The position numbers and the translations under genes were made by a program. A stretch of DNA of 64,000 nucleotides from Bacteroidaceae bacterium. GTDB taxonomy: Bacteria > Bacteroidota > Bacteroidia > Bacteroidales > Muribaculaceae. Below, piece after piece: positions 24,442 through 33,940 of the stretch; position 1 is the first letter of the stretch, and every line of letters starts with the position of its first letter. The DNA lies in NCBI GenBank assembly GCA_021768245.1, contig JAETNO010000015.1:1-64000 (forward strand), read 5' to 3'. The notes below the pieces were generated by a model. The model was not told the DNA's origin. It saw only the letters and a program-made list of their open reading frames with translations, and made no database searches.

Positions 24442-27090
24442 TTACTGTAATATAAGACGTTGTCTTGGCCTTATTTTTTTCAGTGCCGCGATTGTCTCTT
24501 CAATAGTCGTTATTTTGCTTGTAGCGTCGGAGAGTTTCTTACGTTCGGCATCGACAACTGCTGCGGGGGCATTGTTTACGAAACGTTCGTTGGAAAGTTT
24601 CTTTTCAACTGAAGCCTTGAAGCCACGGAGATAGTCAAGCTCCTTGGTGAGTTTGGCTATTTCAGCATCGACGTCCATATTGTCGAGCAGCGGAATGTTG
24701 AATTCAGTTGTCCCGACCATAAACGATGCGGCAGCAGGATCTTTCTCATTGACAGTCGCTATCTCCGAAAGGTTTCCAAGTTTGATTGCCACGGATTCCA
24801 TCGGGATTTTCTGTCCGACTATGTTGAGACGGAGCGAATCACGCGAGGGGATATTGCGCTGTGCGCGCACGCCACGCACTCCGTTGATAATTTCCTTGAC
24901 ATTCTCCATTTCGGCGAGTATTTCGCTGTCGGGAGCGCTTGCCTCGGGCATTGATGCATACATGATTGATTCCCCTTCGCGGCGTTCGCCGAGATGTTGC
25001 CAGAGTTCTTCTGTGATGAAAGGCATGAAAGGGTGAAGCAGGCGCAGCAGGCTGTCGAAGAAGTTGATAGTTGCCTCGTACCCTTCGCGGTCAATAGGTT
25101 TCTGGTAGTCAGGTTTGACCATTTCGAGATACCACGACGAGAATTCATCGCGGAAAAGACGGTAGGCGGTCATGAGTGCTTCCGAAATGCGGAATTTCTC
25201 GAATGAATCGTTGATTTCCGCCACGGCTTCCGAAAGTTTTGAATTGAACCATTTGACGGCCATCTTCGAACTTTCAGGTTGCTCGAGATTCGGGTCGACT
25301 TCCCATCCTTTCACGAGTCGGAAGGCATTCCATATCTTATTGCAGAAGTTACGCCCGTTCTCACAGAGTTTCTTATCGAAGAAGATATCGTTGCCGGCAG
25401 GAGCCGAAAGCATGATGCCCATACGCACACCGTCAGCGCCATAGTCGGCGATGAGTTCGAGGGGGTCGGGTGAGTTGCCGAGCTGCTTCGACATCTTGCG
25501 TCCGATTTCGTCGCGCACGATACCGGTAAAGTAGACATTGTTGAATGGCTGTTTGCCGATAAACTCATATCCAGCCATAATCATACGCGCCACCCAGAAG
25601 AATATGATGTCAGGACCGGTAACAAGGTCGGAAGTTGGGTAGTAGTATTTTATCTCCTCATTGTCCGGGTCAAGGATGCCATTGAAGAGCGAGATTGGCC
25701 ATAGCCATGAAGAGAACCATGTGTCGAGGCAGTCGTCGTCCTGACGGAGGTCTTCGGCTGTGAGCGAAGGATTCTTTTCTTTGGCAAGTTTCAATGCTTC
25801 ATCCGCGTCCTCGGCCACCACGAAGCTGTCGTCAGGCAGGTACCATGCGGGCACGCGATGGCCCCACCATAGCTGACGTGAGATGCACCAGTCACGGATG
25901 TCGGTGAGCCAGCGGTCATAGGTGGTCTTGAATTTCTCAGGCACGAATTTGATGGTGCCTTCATCGACGGCCTTCAGTGCGGGGTCAGCGAGCGATTGCA
26001 TCTTGAGGAACCATTGGTCGCTAAGGCGTGGTTCGGTTACGGTGTCTGTGTTGCGTTCCGAATAGCCTACCTTGTTCTCGTATTCCTCTATTTTTTCAAT
26101 CAGCCCGGCTTCCGCGAGGTCTTTGGCAATCTGCTCGCGGACTGCGAAGCGGTCCATGCCAACATACATGCCTGCCGCTTCGCTGATTGTGGCGTCGTCG
26201 TTGAATATGTCGATTGTTTCCAGTCCGTGCTTTTCGCCGAGCATATTGTCGTTCATGTCGTGGGCCGGTGTGACTTTAAGGCAGCCGGTGCCGAAGTTTA
26301 TATCGACATAGTCGTCCTCAATTACGGGAATTTCGCGATTGACAAGGGGCACAATCACTTTCTTGCCACGGAGATGCTGGTTCTTTGGGTCAGCCGGATT
26401 GATACACATTGCGGTGTCACCCATGATTGTCTCGGGACGTGTTGTAGCAACGATGGCGTAACCCTCTTCTCCTACGATTTTATAGCGGAGATAGTAGAGT
26501 TTGGAGTGCTCCTCCTTATATATTACCTCGATGTCTGAAAGTGCGGTCTTGGCTTTTGGGTCCCAGTTGACCATTCGTTTGCCACGATATATAAGGCCCT
26601 TGCGGTAAAGGTCAACGAACACCTTGATTACGGAACGAGAGCGGATGTCGTCCATAGTGAAAGCCGTGCGCTCCCAGTCGCATGATGCGCCGAGCTTTTT
26701 CAGCTGCTCAAGGATGATTCCGCCATGTTTTTCTTTCCATTCCCATGCGTGTTTGAGGAATTCCTCGCGGGTAAGGTCGCTTTTCTTGATTCCTTCCTTG
26801 GCGAGTTTGCCAACCACCTTGGCTTCCGTTGCGATTGCTGCATGGTCAGTCCCAGGTACCCAGAGCGCGTTCTTGCCCATGAGGCGCGCACGGCGGATAA
26901 GGATGTCCTGGATTGTATTGTTGAGCATGTGGCCCATATGAAGTATTCCTGTCACGTTAGGTGGCGGGATTACTATCGTGTATGGTTCGCGTGCGTCGGG
27001 CTCGGAGTGGAAAAGACGGTGTTCTACCCAGTAGGCATACCATTTGTCTTCCACGGCGCGCGGGTCGTATTTCGTGGCTAATTCTTCCAT
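24442..27090 (-). CDS. valS: Valyl-tRNA synthetase
   Basis: An 882-residue class I aminoacyl-tRNA synthetase that charges tRNA-Val. The HIGH motif appears as PPNVTGILHMGHMLN and the second signature as KMSKQLGNSPDPL (Gln replaces the usual Ser, which some ValRS have). The editing (CP1) domain contains ATTRPETIMGDTAMCINP, which clears Thr-AMP and mischarged tRNA. The anticodon-binding domain and a C-terminal coiled coil (DAEIAKLTKELDYLRGF) follow, as normal for ValRS. A TAATTTTG -7 box lies 40 bases upstream. Confidence 0.97.
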   Translation of the reverse strand: MEELATKYDPRAVEDKWYAYWVEHRLFHSEPDAREPYTIVIPPPNVTGILHMGHMLNNTIQDILIRRARLMGKNALWVPGTDHAAIATEAKVVGKLAKEGIKKSDLTREEFLKHAWEWKEKHGGIILEQLKKLGASCDWERTAFTMDDIRSRSVIKVFVDLYRKGLIYRGKRMVNWDPKAKTALSDIEVIYKEEHSKLYYLRYKIVGEEGYAIVATTRPETIMGDTAMCINPADPKNQHLRGKKVIVPLVNREIPVIEDDYVDINFGTGCLKVTPAHDMNDNMLGEKHGLETIDIFNDDATISEAAGMYVGMDRFAVREQIAKDLAEAGLIEKIEEYENKVGYSERNTDTVTEPRLSDQWFLKMQSLADPALKAVDEGTIKFVPEKFKTTYDRWLTDIRDWCISRQLWWGHRVPAWYLPDDSFVVAEDADEALKLAKEKNPSLTAEDLRQDDDCLDTWFSSWLWPISLFNGILDPDNEEIKYYYPTSDLVTGPDIIFFWVARMIMAGYEFIGKQPFNNVYFTGIVRDEIGRKMSKQLGNSPDPLELIADYGADGVRMGIMLSAPAGNDIFFDKKLCENGRNFCNKIWNAFRLVKGWEVDPNLEQPESSKMAVKWFNSKLSEAVAEINDSFEKFRISEALMTAYRLFRDEFSSWYLEMVKPDYQKPIDREGYEATINFFDSLLRLLHPFMPFITEELWQHLGERREGESIMYASMPEASAPDSEILAEMENVKEIINGVRGVRAQRNIPSRDSLRLNIVGQKIPMESVAIKLGNLSEIATVNEKDPAAASFMVGTTEFNIPLLDNMDVDAEIAKLTKELDYLRGFKASVEKKLSNERFVNNAPAAVVDAERKKLSDATSKITTIEETIAALKKIRPRQRLILQ

Positions 27091-27129
27091 AATGATTGGC
27101 TATGAATGAGTGTTTTATAAATAATGGTG

Positions 27130-27168
27130 CAAAATTAAGAAATTTTCGGCGATTTTGATATAACTTTG
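27130..27168. promoter_or_regulatory. Divergent promoter boxes for valS and the M16 peptidase gene
   Basis: Minus strand: TAATTTTG (complement of 27130-27137) ahead of valS. Plus strand: TAACTTTG at 27161-27168 ahead of the peptidase. Both match TAnnTTTG; no good -33 TTTG is seen for either. Confidence 0.5.
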
Positions 27169-27199
27169 TCACCCCTATTGGAATATATAATAGAAATAT

Positions 27200-28423
27200 A
27201 TGCTTGAATCTACTATCCGATATGCCACTCTCTCCAACGGTATGCGTTGTGTGGCCCGTATGGGCGCGATGCCTGTGGAGCATTGCGGTGTGGCTATCAA
27301 TGCAGGTAGCCGTGACGAGGTTCCCGGCTGTCATGGACTGGCCCACTTTGTGGAGCATACTATTTTTAAGGGAACCACCCGCCATAGGGCGTCATATATA
27401 CGTGACAGGATGGAAACCATAGGGGGAGAACTCAACGCCTATACGACAAAGGAAGAGACCGTGGTCTATTCTACAGCTCCGGCTGGACATCTGGCGCGGG
27501 CTCTTGCATTGCTTTCAGAAATGGTGATGGATTCCTCTTTTCCTCAAGCCGAGCTTGCAAGGGAGAAGCTTGTGGTCGGGGAGGAGATTGACACCTATCT
27601 TGACACCCCTGCGGAGGCTGTGTTTGATGATTTTGAAGATTTGATTTATGCCGGTTCGGCTTTGGCCCACAATATCCTTGGCACCCGCGAATCTCTCTCG
27701 GGATTTGATTCGGAAGCCTGCCGTGGCTATCTTGAAGAACGCTTCACTCCCGGACGCATGGTGTTTTTCTATTATGGCCCTGAAAAACCGGATGTAGTTT
27801 TTGCCAAGGCTGAAAAATATTTCTCATCTTTCTGTCGGCCGGATAAGCCATTGCTTAGAAGTGAACCTCCGATTAATTCACCCTTTAGTGTGGTTAACGA
27901 CAAAGTGGATTCATATCAGGCCCATACACTGATTGGCGTGCGTGTGCCCGGTTTGCTTGATTCACGGCGTTTTTCCATAGCGCTTTTGGCGAATATTCTC
28001 GGTGGGCCGGGAATGAATTCTCTTCTTAACGTTGCATTGAGGGAGCGTCGGGGACTCGTCTATGCAACGGATGCGTCAACTTCCCTGATGAGCGATAATG
28101 GTCTGCTCACAATTTATTTTGGATGTGACCCTGACGATGTGGCGCGCTGTCTTCGGATAATTGACCGTGTGATAGCGAAGCTCGTGGAGAATGGAATGGG
28201 CCGGCGTAAACTTGAAGCAGCCAAGCGGCAGTTTATCGGACAGTTGACAGTCGGCTCGGTTAACTCGGAGCAAGTCGCAATCTCAATGGGCCGGGGAACA
28301 TTATATCATGGCAGTGTAATGACCTTGTCGGACACGGTATCGGCTATAAACTCAATTACCGACGAGGCTCTTCGTGTCGCGGCAGCCCCATTGTTGACCT
28401 ACTCGCGTCTGACCATGATATGA
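27200..28423 (+). CDS. M16-family zinc peptidase
   Basis: A 407-residue insulinase-family (M16) peptidase. The inverted zinc motif HFVEH lies near residue 53, and the third ligand region VVGEEIDTY near residue 131. The C-terminal inactive-like half begins after the linker near residue 215 (YQAHTLIGVRVPG, then NILGGPGMNSLL). Size and layout match the bacterial processing-peptidase-like group that acts as homodimers on short peptides. No signal peptide, so it is cytoplasmic. The substrate is unknown. Confidence 0.92.
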   Translation: MLESTIRYATLSNGMRCVARMGAMPVEHCGVAINAGSRDEVPGCHGLAHFVEHTIFKGTTRHRASYIRDRMETIGGELNAYTTKEETVVYSTAPAGHLARALALLSEMVMDSSFPQAELAREKLVVGEEIDTYLDTPAEAVFDDFEDLIYAGSALAHNILGTRESLSGFDSEACRGYLEERFTPGRMVFFYYGPEKPDVVFAKAEKYFSSFCRPDKPLLRSEPPINSPFSVVNDKVDSYQAHTLIGVRVPGLLDSRRFSIALLANILGGPGMNSLLNVALRERRGLVYATDASTSLMSDNGLLTIYFGCDPDDVARCLRIIDRVIAKLVENGMGRRKLEAAKRQFIGQLTVGSVNSEQVAISMGRGTLYHGSVMTLSDTVSAINSITDEALRVAAAPLLTYSRLTMI

Positions 28424-28483
28424 TTATCTTTTGATTGAACTCCAGTCATAATCTGATAGTTACGATTCATGCTGTAAGAAAAA

Positions 28484-28515
28484 TTTGGAAAGTTGGGCTA
28501 AAAGGCTTAACTTTG
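28484..28515 (+). promoter_or_regulatory. Bacteroidetes-type promoter of tRNA-Leu(UAG)
   Basis: TTTG at 28484-28487 and TAACTTTG at 28508-28515 are 20 bases apart, a full match to the -33/-7 consensus, 13 bases ahead of the tRNA. Confidence 0.85.
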
Positions 28516-28528
28516 CATCACGAAATCC

Positions 28529-28610
28529 GCGCATGTGGCGTAATTGGTAGCCGCGTTAGACTTAGGATCTAATGTCTCAGGACGTGGGGGTTCGAGTCCC
28601 TTCATGCGCA
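28529..28610 (+). tRNA. tRNA-Leu (UAG)
   Basis: An 82-base class II tRNA with acceptor GCGCATG/CATGCGC, D loop AATTGGTAGCC, anticodon loop ACTTAGGAT (anticodon TAG), a short variable arm and T loop GGTTCGAGTCC. The CCA end is not encoded. Confidence 0.96.
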
Positions 28611-28617
28611 CCCCAAG

Positions 28618-28660
28618 AATCAGCTAATCGAAAATAGAACCTCGGTTAGCTGATTTTTTA
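28618..28660 (+). terminator. Terminator of tRNA-Leu(UAG)
   Basis: A 13-bp stem with one G-T pair (28618-28630 with 28643-28655), 12-base loop, followed by a T tract. Confidence 0.85.
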
Positions 28661-28709
28661 TTCTATAAAGTTTAGCGATAAGGTGGCATTTATCCATTAT
28701 AAGTCGCTC

Positions 28710-29312
28710 TCAGACTGAGCAGAAGAGGGTGACGAGGAGGGGAACGGAGAAGTCGACGACGAAGCCGTGGTAGATTGAGAGTATAACGAAGGCTTTGCCT
28801 GATGTCTGTGTTATTATCGGGAGTGTGGTGTCCATTGTTGTCGCGCCTCCGGCGGAAATCGGAGCGAGGCGTCCGAAATATTTTAAAAGCAGAGGCGCGC
28901 CTAAAAGGGTGATTATCTCACGGGCGATATTTGAGAGAAGAGCGACCGTGCCGAGTTCCGGCCCGCGATACTCAGTTATGAAAATACTTGACAGGGAATA
29001 GTAGCCGAAGCCTGCGCCTACGGCCATGCAGTCTGACGGAGACCTTTGCGGCAGGAGCATGCTTAGTAGAAAACAAGCTATAAGAGTTCCTGCAATAGTG
29101 AACAACGGCAGGAAAAGAAGACGCATATCAAGACCCCGCAGCCCTTTCAATGTATCGATATCCGAGCCGACACTTATTCCGACGAAGAACATCAGCGCAC
29201 ACAGGGCATAGAAGCTGACGTCGATGTCGAAATCATTGATAGACAGCAATCCAGTAAGACCACAGATGATTCCGGCTACGAAAAATCCGACAATAATCAG
29301 ACTCCCTTTCAT
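28710..29312 (-). CDS. LysO-type lysine exporter, C-terminal part
   Basis: A 200-residue membrane protein with about six hydrophobic segments (IIVGFFVAGIICGLTGLL, YALCALMFFVGISVG and others). It matches the C-terminal part of LysO/YbjE (DUF340), an inner-membrane exporter of lysine. The GFGYYSLSSIFITE segment is typical of the family. The ATG at 29312 overlaps the stop of the upstream gene for the N-terminal part; an earlier start at 29357 would run into it. The two proteins probably form one transporter. Confidence 0.8.
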   Translation of the reverse strand: MKGSLIIVGFFVAGIICGLTGLLSINDFDIDVSFYALCALMFFVGISVGSDIDTLKGLRGLDMRLLFLPLFTIAGTLIACFLLSMLLPQRSPSDCMAVGAGFGYYSLSSIFITEYRGPELGTVALLSNIAREIITLLGAPLLLKYFGRLAPISAGGATTMDTTLPIITQTSGKAFVILSIYHGFVVDFSVPLLVTLFCSV

Positions 29313-29596
29313 CAGCAATTGTCCTTCTCTTTTCGGTGACGTTGGATGTAAGTCCACAGACCATATGCCGCAAGGCAGCTGCCCGAGACTGAAACCAATG
29401 AAATGATTATTGCTTCCAGTCCAAGCGTAGGGATTGAGGATACGATTTTCTCATTACCGCCAACCTCGACTCCAAGCAGAAACAGAAGCAACCATATGAA
29501 AAATGTGATGGCAAGGCCTATCTTTTTTAGTTTGTGTCGTCTTAATAGATAGCCTGTCAAGACACCCGCAACCATTATCAGTAAGACCGTGAACAT
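29312..29596 (-). CDS. LysO-type lysine exporter, N-terminal part
   Basis: A 94-residue protein with three membrane segments (LLIMVAGVLTGYLL, GLAITFFIWLLLFLLGVEV and a third around IIISLVSVSGSCL). It corresponds to the N-terminal DUF340 region of LysO, which in Escherichia coli is fused to the part encoded by the next gene. It ends in a charged tail (RHRKEKDNC), and its stop overlaps the next ATG, so the pair are co-translated. It follows fmt by 14 bases and may share its transcript. Confidence 0.78.
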   Translation of the reverse strand: MFTVLLIMVAGVLTGYLLRRHKLKKIGLAITFFIWLLLFLLGVEVGGNEKIVSSIPTLGLEAIIISLVSVSGSCLAAYGLWTYIQRHRKEKDNC

Positions 29597-29610
29597 ATAA
29601 AAACAGTTAC

Positions 29611-30582
29611 CTATTGAAAGTGTGGAGATGAAAGACGTGAGCCTCGGAGGAAGTCTGCGGTGGGCATACGGCGTTTTCCCGGAGCTTGCAGGCTTAGGAT
29701 TTCGATATCATTTTCCGTGTCTCCTGTGCAGACAATTATTCTGTTGTCCTCCACGCTTATCTTGCCGGGGTAGGAAGAGTGGTTATTTGACGGGATTACA
29801 CGTGTCTCGAATATTTTGACAGCACCGATTTCTACGCCATTGTCCTCCAGTGTGCTCCATGCTGCGGGATATGGCGACAGGCCGCGGACAAGATTGTGGA
29901 TTGTGATTGCCGGGGCTGACCAGTCGATGCGGCAGGTCTCCTTAAATATTTTTGGTGCGGGAGTCGGTTCGCTGTCGCCGATAAGTTTGTCCTGCGGGAT
30001 AGGAGAGAGGCTGCCTTCGATTATATCGTCAATGGTCTTGATTGTGAGTTCGGCCCCGAGTTCCATTAGTTTGTCGTGGACATTGCCCACATTGTCGGTA
30101 GGGAGTATTTCAATCCGTTCCTGGGCTATGATATCACCCGTGTCGATTTCATGTTTCAGGAAGAAGGTGGTGACTCCGGTCTCAGTATCGCCGTTAATTA
30201 CCGCCCAGTTAATCGGGGCTGCCCCACGATAGCGGGGGAGGAGTGAGGCATGGAGATTGAATGTGCCGAGACGCGGCATGGTCCACACCACTTCCGGCAA
30301 CATGCGGAATGCGATAACCACAAAAAGGTCTGCGTCAAGCGAGCGCAGTTCATTTACAAAATCAGGGTCTTTAAGTTTGACCGGTTGCATGAGCTTCAAT
30401 CCGTGGGCCACGGCAAACTCCTTGACAGGCGACTGGTAGAGTTTATGCCCGCGTCCTGCGGGTTTATCGGGCATCGTAACGACTCCTACCACATTATATC
30501 CACCCTCCACCATACGTCGGAGGCTTTCTACTGCAAAATCGGGGGTGCCGAGAAATACTATTTTAAGGTCCTTTTTTGTCAT
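29611..30582 (-). CDS. fmt: Methionyl-tRNA formyltransferase
   Basis: A 323-residue enzyme that transfers a formyl group from 10-formyl-THF to Met-tRNA(fMet) for initiation. The N-terminal Rossmann domain starts KIVFLGTPDFAVESLRRM. The catalytic signature is FNLHASLLPRYRGAAPI, with HEIDTGDII (catalytic Asp) about 40 residues later. The C-terminal OB fold follows from about residue 210. Length is normal. The ATG overlaps the porU stop by 4 bases, so it is translated after porU. Confidence 0.96.
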   Translation of the reverse strand: MTKKDLKIVFLGTPDFAVESLRRMVEGGYNVVGVVTMPDKPAGRGHKLYQSPVKEFAVAHGLKLMQPVKLKDPDFVNELRSLDADLFVVIAFRMLPEVVWTMPRLGTFNLHASLLPRYRGAAPINWAVINGDTETGVTTFFLKHEIDTGDIIAQERIEILPTDNVGNVHDKLMELGAELTIKTIDDIIEGSLSPIPQDKLIGDSEPTPAPKIFKETCRIDWSAPAITIHNLVRGLSPYPAAWSTLEDNGVEIGAVKIFETRVIPSNNHSSYPGKISVEDNRIIVCTGDTENDIEILSLQAPGKRRMPTADFLRGSRLSSPHFQ

Positions 30583-33500
30583 ATCGATGGTTTGGCAATT
30601 GTAAATTCTATTTCAGGCGTGGAACCGAAACGGGGATAGGCTTTTAATATAGCCGATACACGGTAGCGTCCGTCGGGGAGTAGCTTCCCGTCTGAATCAC
30701 GCAGGTCATAGGTATAGGGGAAAGTCACGGTTTCTGCGCTATGGACAGTGTTTCCAAGCATGTCGCGGATTATGATTCTTGATTCCGGCTGTTGCGGACG
30801 GTCATGAATCAATTTGAATTCTATTTCTTCGCGGGCTATCTTAGTGTCAGTTTCGAGGGAAGCCTTTATCGCTTCTGACACCACGGTGAAATTCAGATTG
30901 CGGGTCACGGAGTTTCCTGCCACATCCCGTGCGCTGAGGCTTACCATATGTTTTCCGTCTCTGAGTTTTGGCAATTGGAATGTCAGTGTGGCTGTCCCTC
31001 CCGGTTCTATGTTTATCATTCTCGAAGCTTCAGGTGACAGTGAAGTCATGCCGTCGAGCATAAGGTGGACGGTCGCTTCGATGGCAGATGAATTTGTATT
31101 GAGACCGCTGCCGCTGTCTTGAATTGTGGCGTAGAGTATTGGCGTAGGAGAGGTCTCGTCGCCGTCAATCATTGATGGCGAATCAAGATAAAGCTCAATC
31201 TCAGGGGCTTGGATGTCGGTAGGCGCGTTTTCATCGGGAGCGTCTATCTTGACTTTGCTTCCACTTCCGATTGCGATGTCGCCTTTGTCTGCATAGGCTA
31301 TGAATGTCAGTCGATGTTCTCCGCTGCGTGATATGATTGGAGGGGTGAACGTGAAGGTCCATCTTCCGCCTTTGACAGTTGCTGTCGTTTCGTGGATAGG
31401 GGTTTCGTCGAGGACGAGTTCTCCTTTGGCGTCGGATTTGTCATGCTGGTAGAGTGTCACCGATTTTGGCGAATCAAAAAGGGTAAGGTGTATGAGTCCG
31501 TTAAACGAATTATCTGTTGTGCCGTCGAAATGCGTTACTTTGCCTTTAATGGTTATCGGCGACAGCGAAGTCGCTGATAGAATATCGATGTCTTCTTTTC
31601 CTTCGGTCGAATCGAGTTTTATCATGCGTGACGGTCGGCGCACAGGCAATGCGGGGTCAGCGAGGAGATTATAGCAGAAATTGTTGATGCGGCGTGAGAG
31701 AGAGTTGGATGTGGCGTTTATGGCATCACGCCACACTTCTCCGATGCTCCCGGATTCAGAACCGAGCTTGTATAAGGCACTAACAAATTCTTCATTCAAA
31801 CGGTGGTTGTCCGTCAGATATACACTCCTTCCCGAACCGATCACGGCTATAGGACCGTCGGGATTGAGAAATATCTGTGCACCGATGCCCCGTGAGCTCT
31901 CATCGATAGGACTTGTTTCACAAGCGGCTATATACATGATTGGCATGGAGCCGTAATGAATCGATTTTTCCTTTGAACTTGACACCATTTCGCCGAGCTT
32001 GTACTTTCCGGCATGACCGGTATAGTTTACGAAGAATGGTCCCCTCGCAAGTTCGGTCGAGAATTGGGAGAAAGTGTGCAGACCCTGAGAGGCGAGTTTC
32101 GGATATAGAGCGGCATAGATACGCGAACATGTTGTAGGCTCGCAGAGTCTGCTGATTTCGTCGCGCAAAGTTTCCGAACCGTAGAAATGAGCGCTTTCGT
32201 TTCCCTCACAGCATCCAAGCACGGCATGGTCGAAGCGCCCTGCAAGCTTTGGATTTTTGAGATAGCTGATGGACTTGTCGACAAATATCCTGGCTTCGCT
32301 TGGGCTAAGGATAGGTGCGCGCCCGATGCTTAGCGTCAGTTTCTCTTCAAGCAAGGCGAGGTTTTCAGGGATATTTTCGTCTGTAAATCCGAAATATAGG
32401 TCAGTGGCGAAATCGTTTGATGAATAGCGTGCCTGATTAAGGCTCTCGGTTTCATATCCGATAAGATAGTCTATGTCGTCCTCAATAGTGAATTTTCGGG
32501 AGTCGTAGGTCGAGGCCCCAAGGAGTAAAAGATGGCGCAGCGGACGGTCTTGGCGTTTACTTAGCAACCTCACGAACTTACGCAGGCCGTTAGGATGGCG
32601 TGAACCTGACGAGAATTCGTTGAAAACCTCGTCCTGCGTAACGACCGCAACTTTCATTCCCTGAATCTCACGGTGGGCGGCCGCAAGACGTTCAGCCTCT
32701 TCTTTAAGTGCGTCAGTTGTAACTATAAGGTAGTCGATTGACGGCATGGAATGGAGATTTTGACACTCCACGTCGCCTATCAGAGCCGGCGTCGGAACTT
32801 CACATTCAGTAGAGAAGGCGCATAGGGTCAAGGGTGTGTCTGGTGTAGATGCCTTGGCGGTGACGAGAAGATTTCCTTCAGAATCCGGATTCGTTTTCAG
32901 GGAGGTGATATTGCGCGGTGATGAGATATCCCATACAATGACGTTTTTGTCTGCACTGCAAATCCTGACAGTGTGGGTTCTCTTTCCCGGTTCGTATCTG
33001 AGATGGAGGGGGGAGTTGTGGAGGATGTTTTTACGGGAGTATGTGAAATAGACTTCCGAAAGAGACAGAAGGTTGAAGTTGCTTCCTTCGCGGGAGGAGA
33101 AATGCATCCCGAATCCTTTATCGGAGGTAGGTTTGACCTGAATTTTTTTCAATGTGGAGCGGGAATAGAGCAGATGGTCCTGTTTGTTCGCTTTCATTCC
33201 GCCTATCGAGAAATTCCCGGCGGTCACGTCGCCAGTGAATTTCATGTCGAGAAACTGGAGGTCACTTTTATCGTGCCGGTATATGTAGCGGTAAGCCACA
33301 AGCCCGTTGCCGTCATAGTCAGGGGCATCAAAGTGACAGTCGAGCCCCTCAGGCCTATGTGCGAAATTTCTTGAGTAGAAGAATACCCCTGCGGAGTGTA
33401 TGTTGTATTCCCGTGGCGTCCGGAGGTCAAGATGAATATGTGTGTCTTCTATTTTAGTCGCCTGGGCATGGTCTGTTATCGGGATATCAAGAGGGGAGCC

Positions 33501-33911
33501 TCCGTCAGCGGTCAGGAAGTAGTTTGAACCGTTGGAGTAGTAATTATCAATATAGTTTATCGATGATTCCTCTGTCATGGTTACACGCCGGTCACCTTCT
33601 CCGTAAAAATAGATGGCATCATCTATATGTACGGTCTGAATTTGAGGAAGGTCGTCAGGCGCGGTGTCAAGGGCATGGGCCTGCTCTACGCTTCCGTAGC
33701 CATAGACCGAGACTTTCTCCGGTTCATTGAAGCCCCAGCGGCGTAATGTCGCGTAGTCGAGACGGTAGACAGAGCTGGAATCGACATGGATTTTTACCCA
33801 ATGGCCTTTTGAGAGGAGAGATGTCCGTGTATATTGGTTTGCGTTTGCCGAAAATGAGACGGCAAACGCAAACATTGCTGAAATCAGGAGTTTTAAGGAA
33901 TCGTGGGCCAT
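30579..33911 (-). CDS. porU: Type IX secretion system sortase PorU
   Basis: A 1,110-residue exported protein of the gingipain (C25) family. PorU removes the C-terminal signal of T9SS cargo at the cell surface and joins cargo to lipopolysaccharide. The signal peptide ends SFSANA. The C25 domain carries the catalytic His in NYTGHAGKYKLGE (~residue 632) and Cys in IAACETSPID (~662). The N-terminal domain (WVKIHVDSSSVYRLDY) and the long C-terminal part with Ig-like segments and an FlgD-like end (DSDGKLLPDGRYRV) fit the long PorU form. Cargo and the other T9SS genes are not in the window. Confidence 0.9.
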   Translation of the reverse strand: MAHDSLKLLISAMFAFAVSFSANANQYTRTSLLSKGHWVKIHVDSSSVYRLDYATLRRWGFNEPEKVSVYGYGSVEQAHALDTAPDDLPQIQTVHIDDAIYFYGEGDRRVTMTEESSINYIDNYYSNGSNYFLTADGGSPLDIPITDHAQATKIEDTHIHLDLRTPREYNIHSAGVFFYSRNFAHRPEGLDCHFDAPDYDGNGLVAYRYIYRHDKSDLQFLDMKFTGDVTAGNFSIGGMKANKQDHLLYSRSTLKKIQVKPTSDKGFGMHFSSREGSNFNLLSLSEVYFTYSRKNILHNSPLHLRYEPGKRTHTVRICSADKNVIVWDISSPRNITSLKTNPDSEGNLLVTAKASTPDTPLTLCAFSTECEVPTPALIGDVECQNLHSMPSIDYLIVTTDALKEEAERLAAAHREIQGMKVAVVTQDEVFNEFSSGSRHPNGLRKFVRLLSKRQDRPLRHLLLLGASTYDSRKFTIEDDIDYLIGYETESLNQARYSSNDFATDLYFGFTDENIPENLALLEEKLTLSIGRAPILSPSEARIFVDKSISYLKNPKLAGRFDHAVLGCCEGNESAHFYGSETLRDEISRLCEPTTCSRIYAALYPKLASQGLHTFSQFSTELARGPFFVNYTGHAGKYKLGEMVSSSKEKSIHYGSMPIMYIAACETSPIDESSRGIGAQIFLNPDGPIAVIGSGRSVYLTDNHRLNEEFVSALYKLGSESGSIGEVWRDAINATSNSLSRRINNFCYNLLADPALPVRRPSRMIKLDSTEGKEDIDILSATSLSPITIKGKVTHFDGTTDNSFNGLIHLTLFDSPKSVTLYQHDKSDAKGELVLDETPIHETTATVKGGRWTFTFTPPIISRSGEHRLTFIAYADKGDIAIGSGSKVKIDAPDENAPTDIQAPEIELYLDSPSMIDGDETSPTPILYATIQDSGSGLNTNSSAIEATVHLMLDGMTSLSPEASRMINIEPGGTATLTFQLPKLRDGKHMVSLSARDVAGNSVTRNLNFTVVSEAIKASLETDTKIAREEIEFKLIHDRPQQPESRIIIRDMLGNTVHSAETVTFPYTYDLRDSDGKLLPDGRYRVSAILKAYPRFGSTPEIEFTIAKPSI

Positions 33912-33940
33912 TCGGGTGAGGGAATTGGATGATGAATGAA

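Noticed and set aside
27200..28423. M16 protein as mitochondrial-type processing peptidase pair
   Set aside because: Only one gene is present, and it has both halves of a single M16 unit; naming it more closely is not justified.
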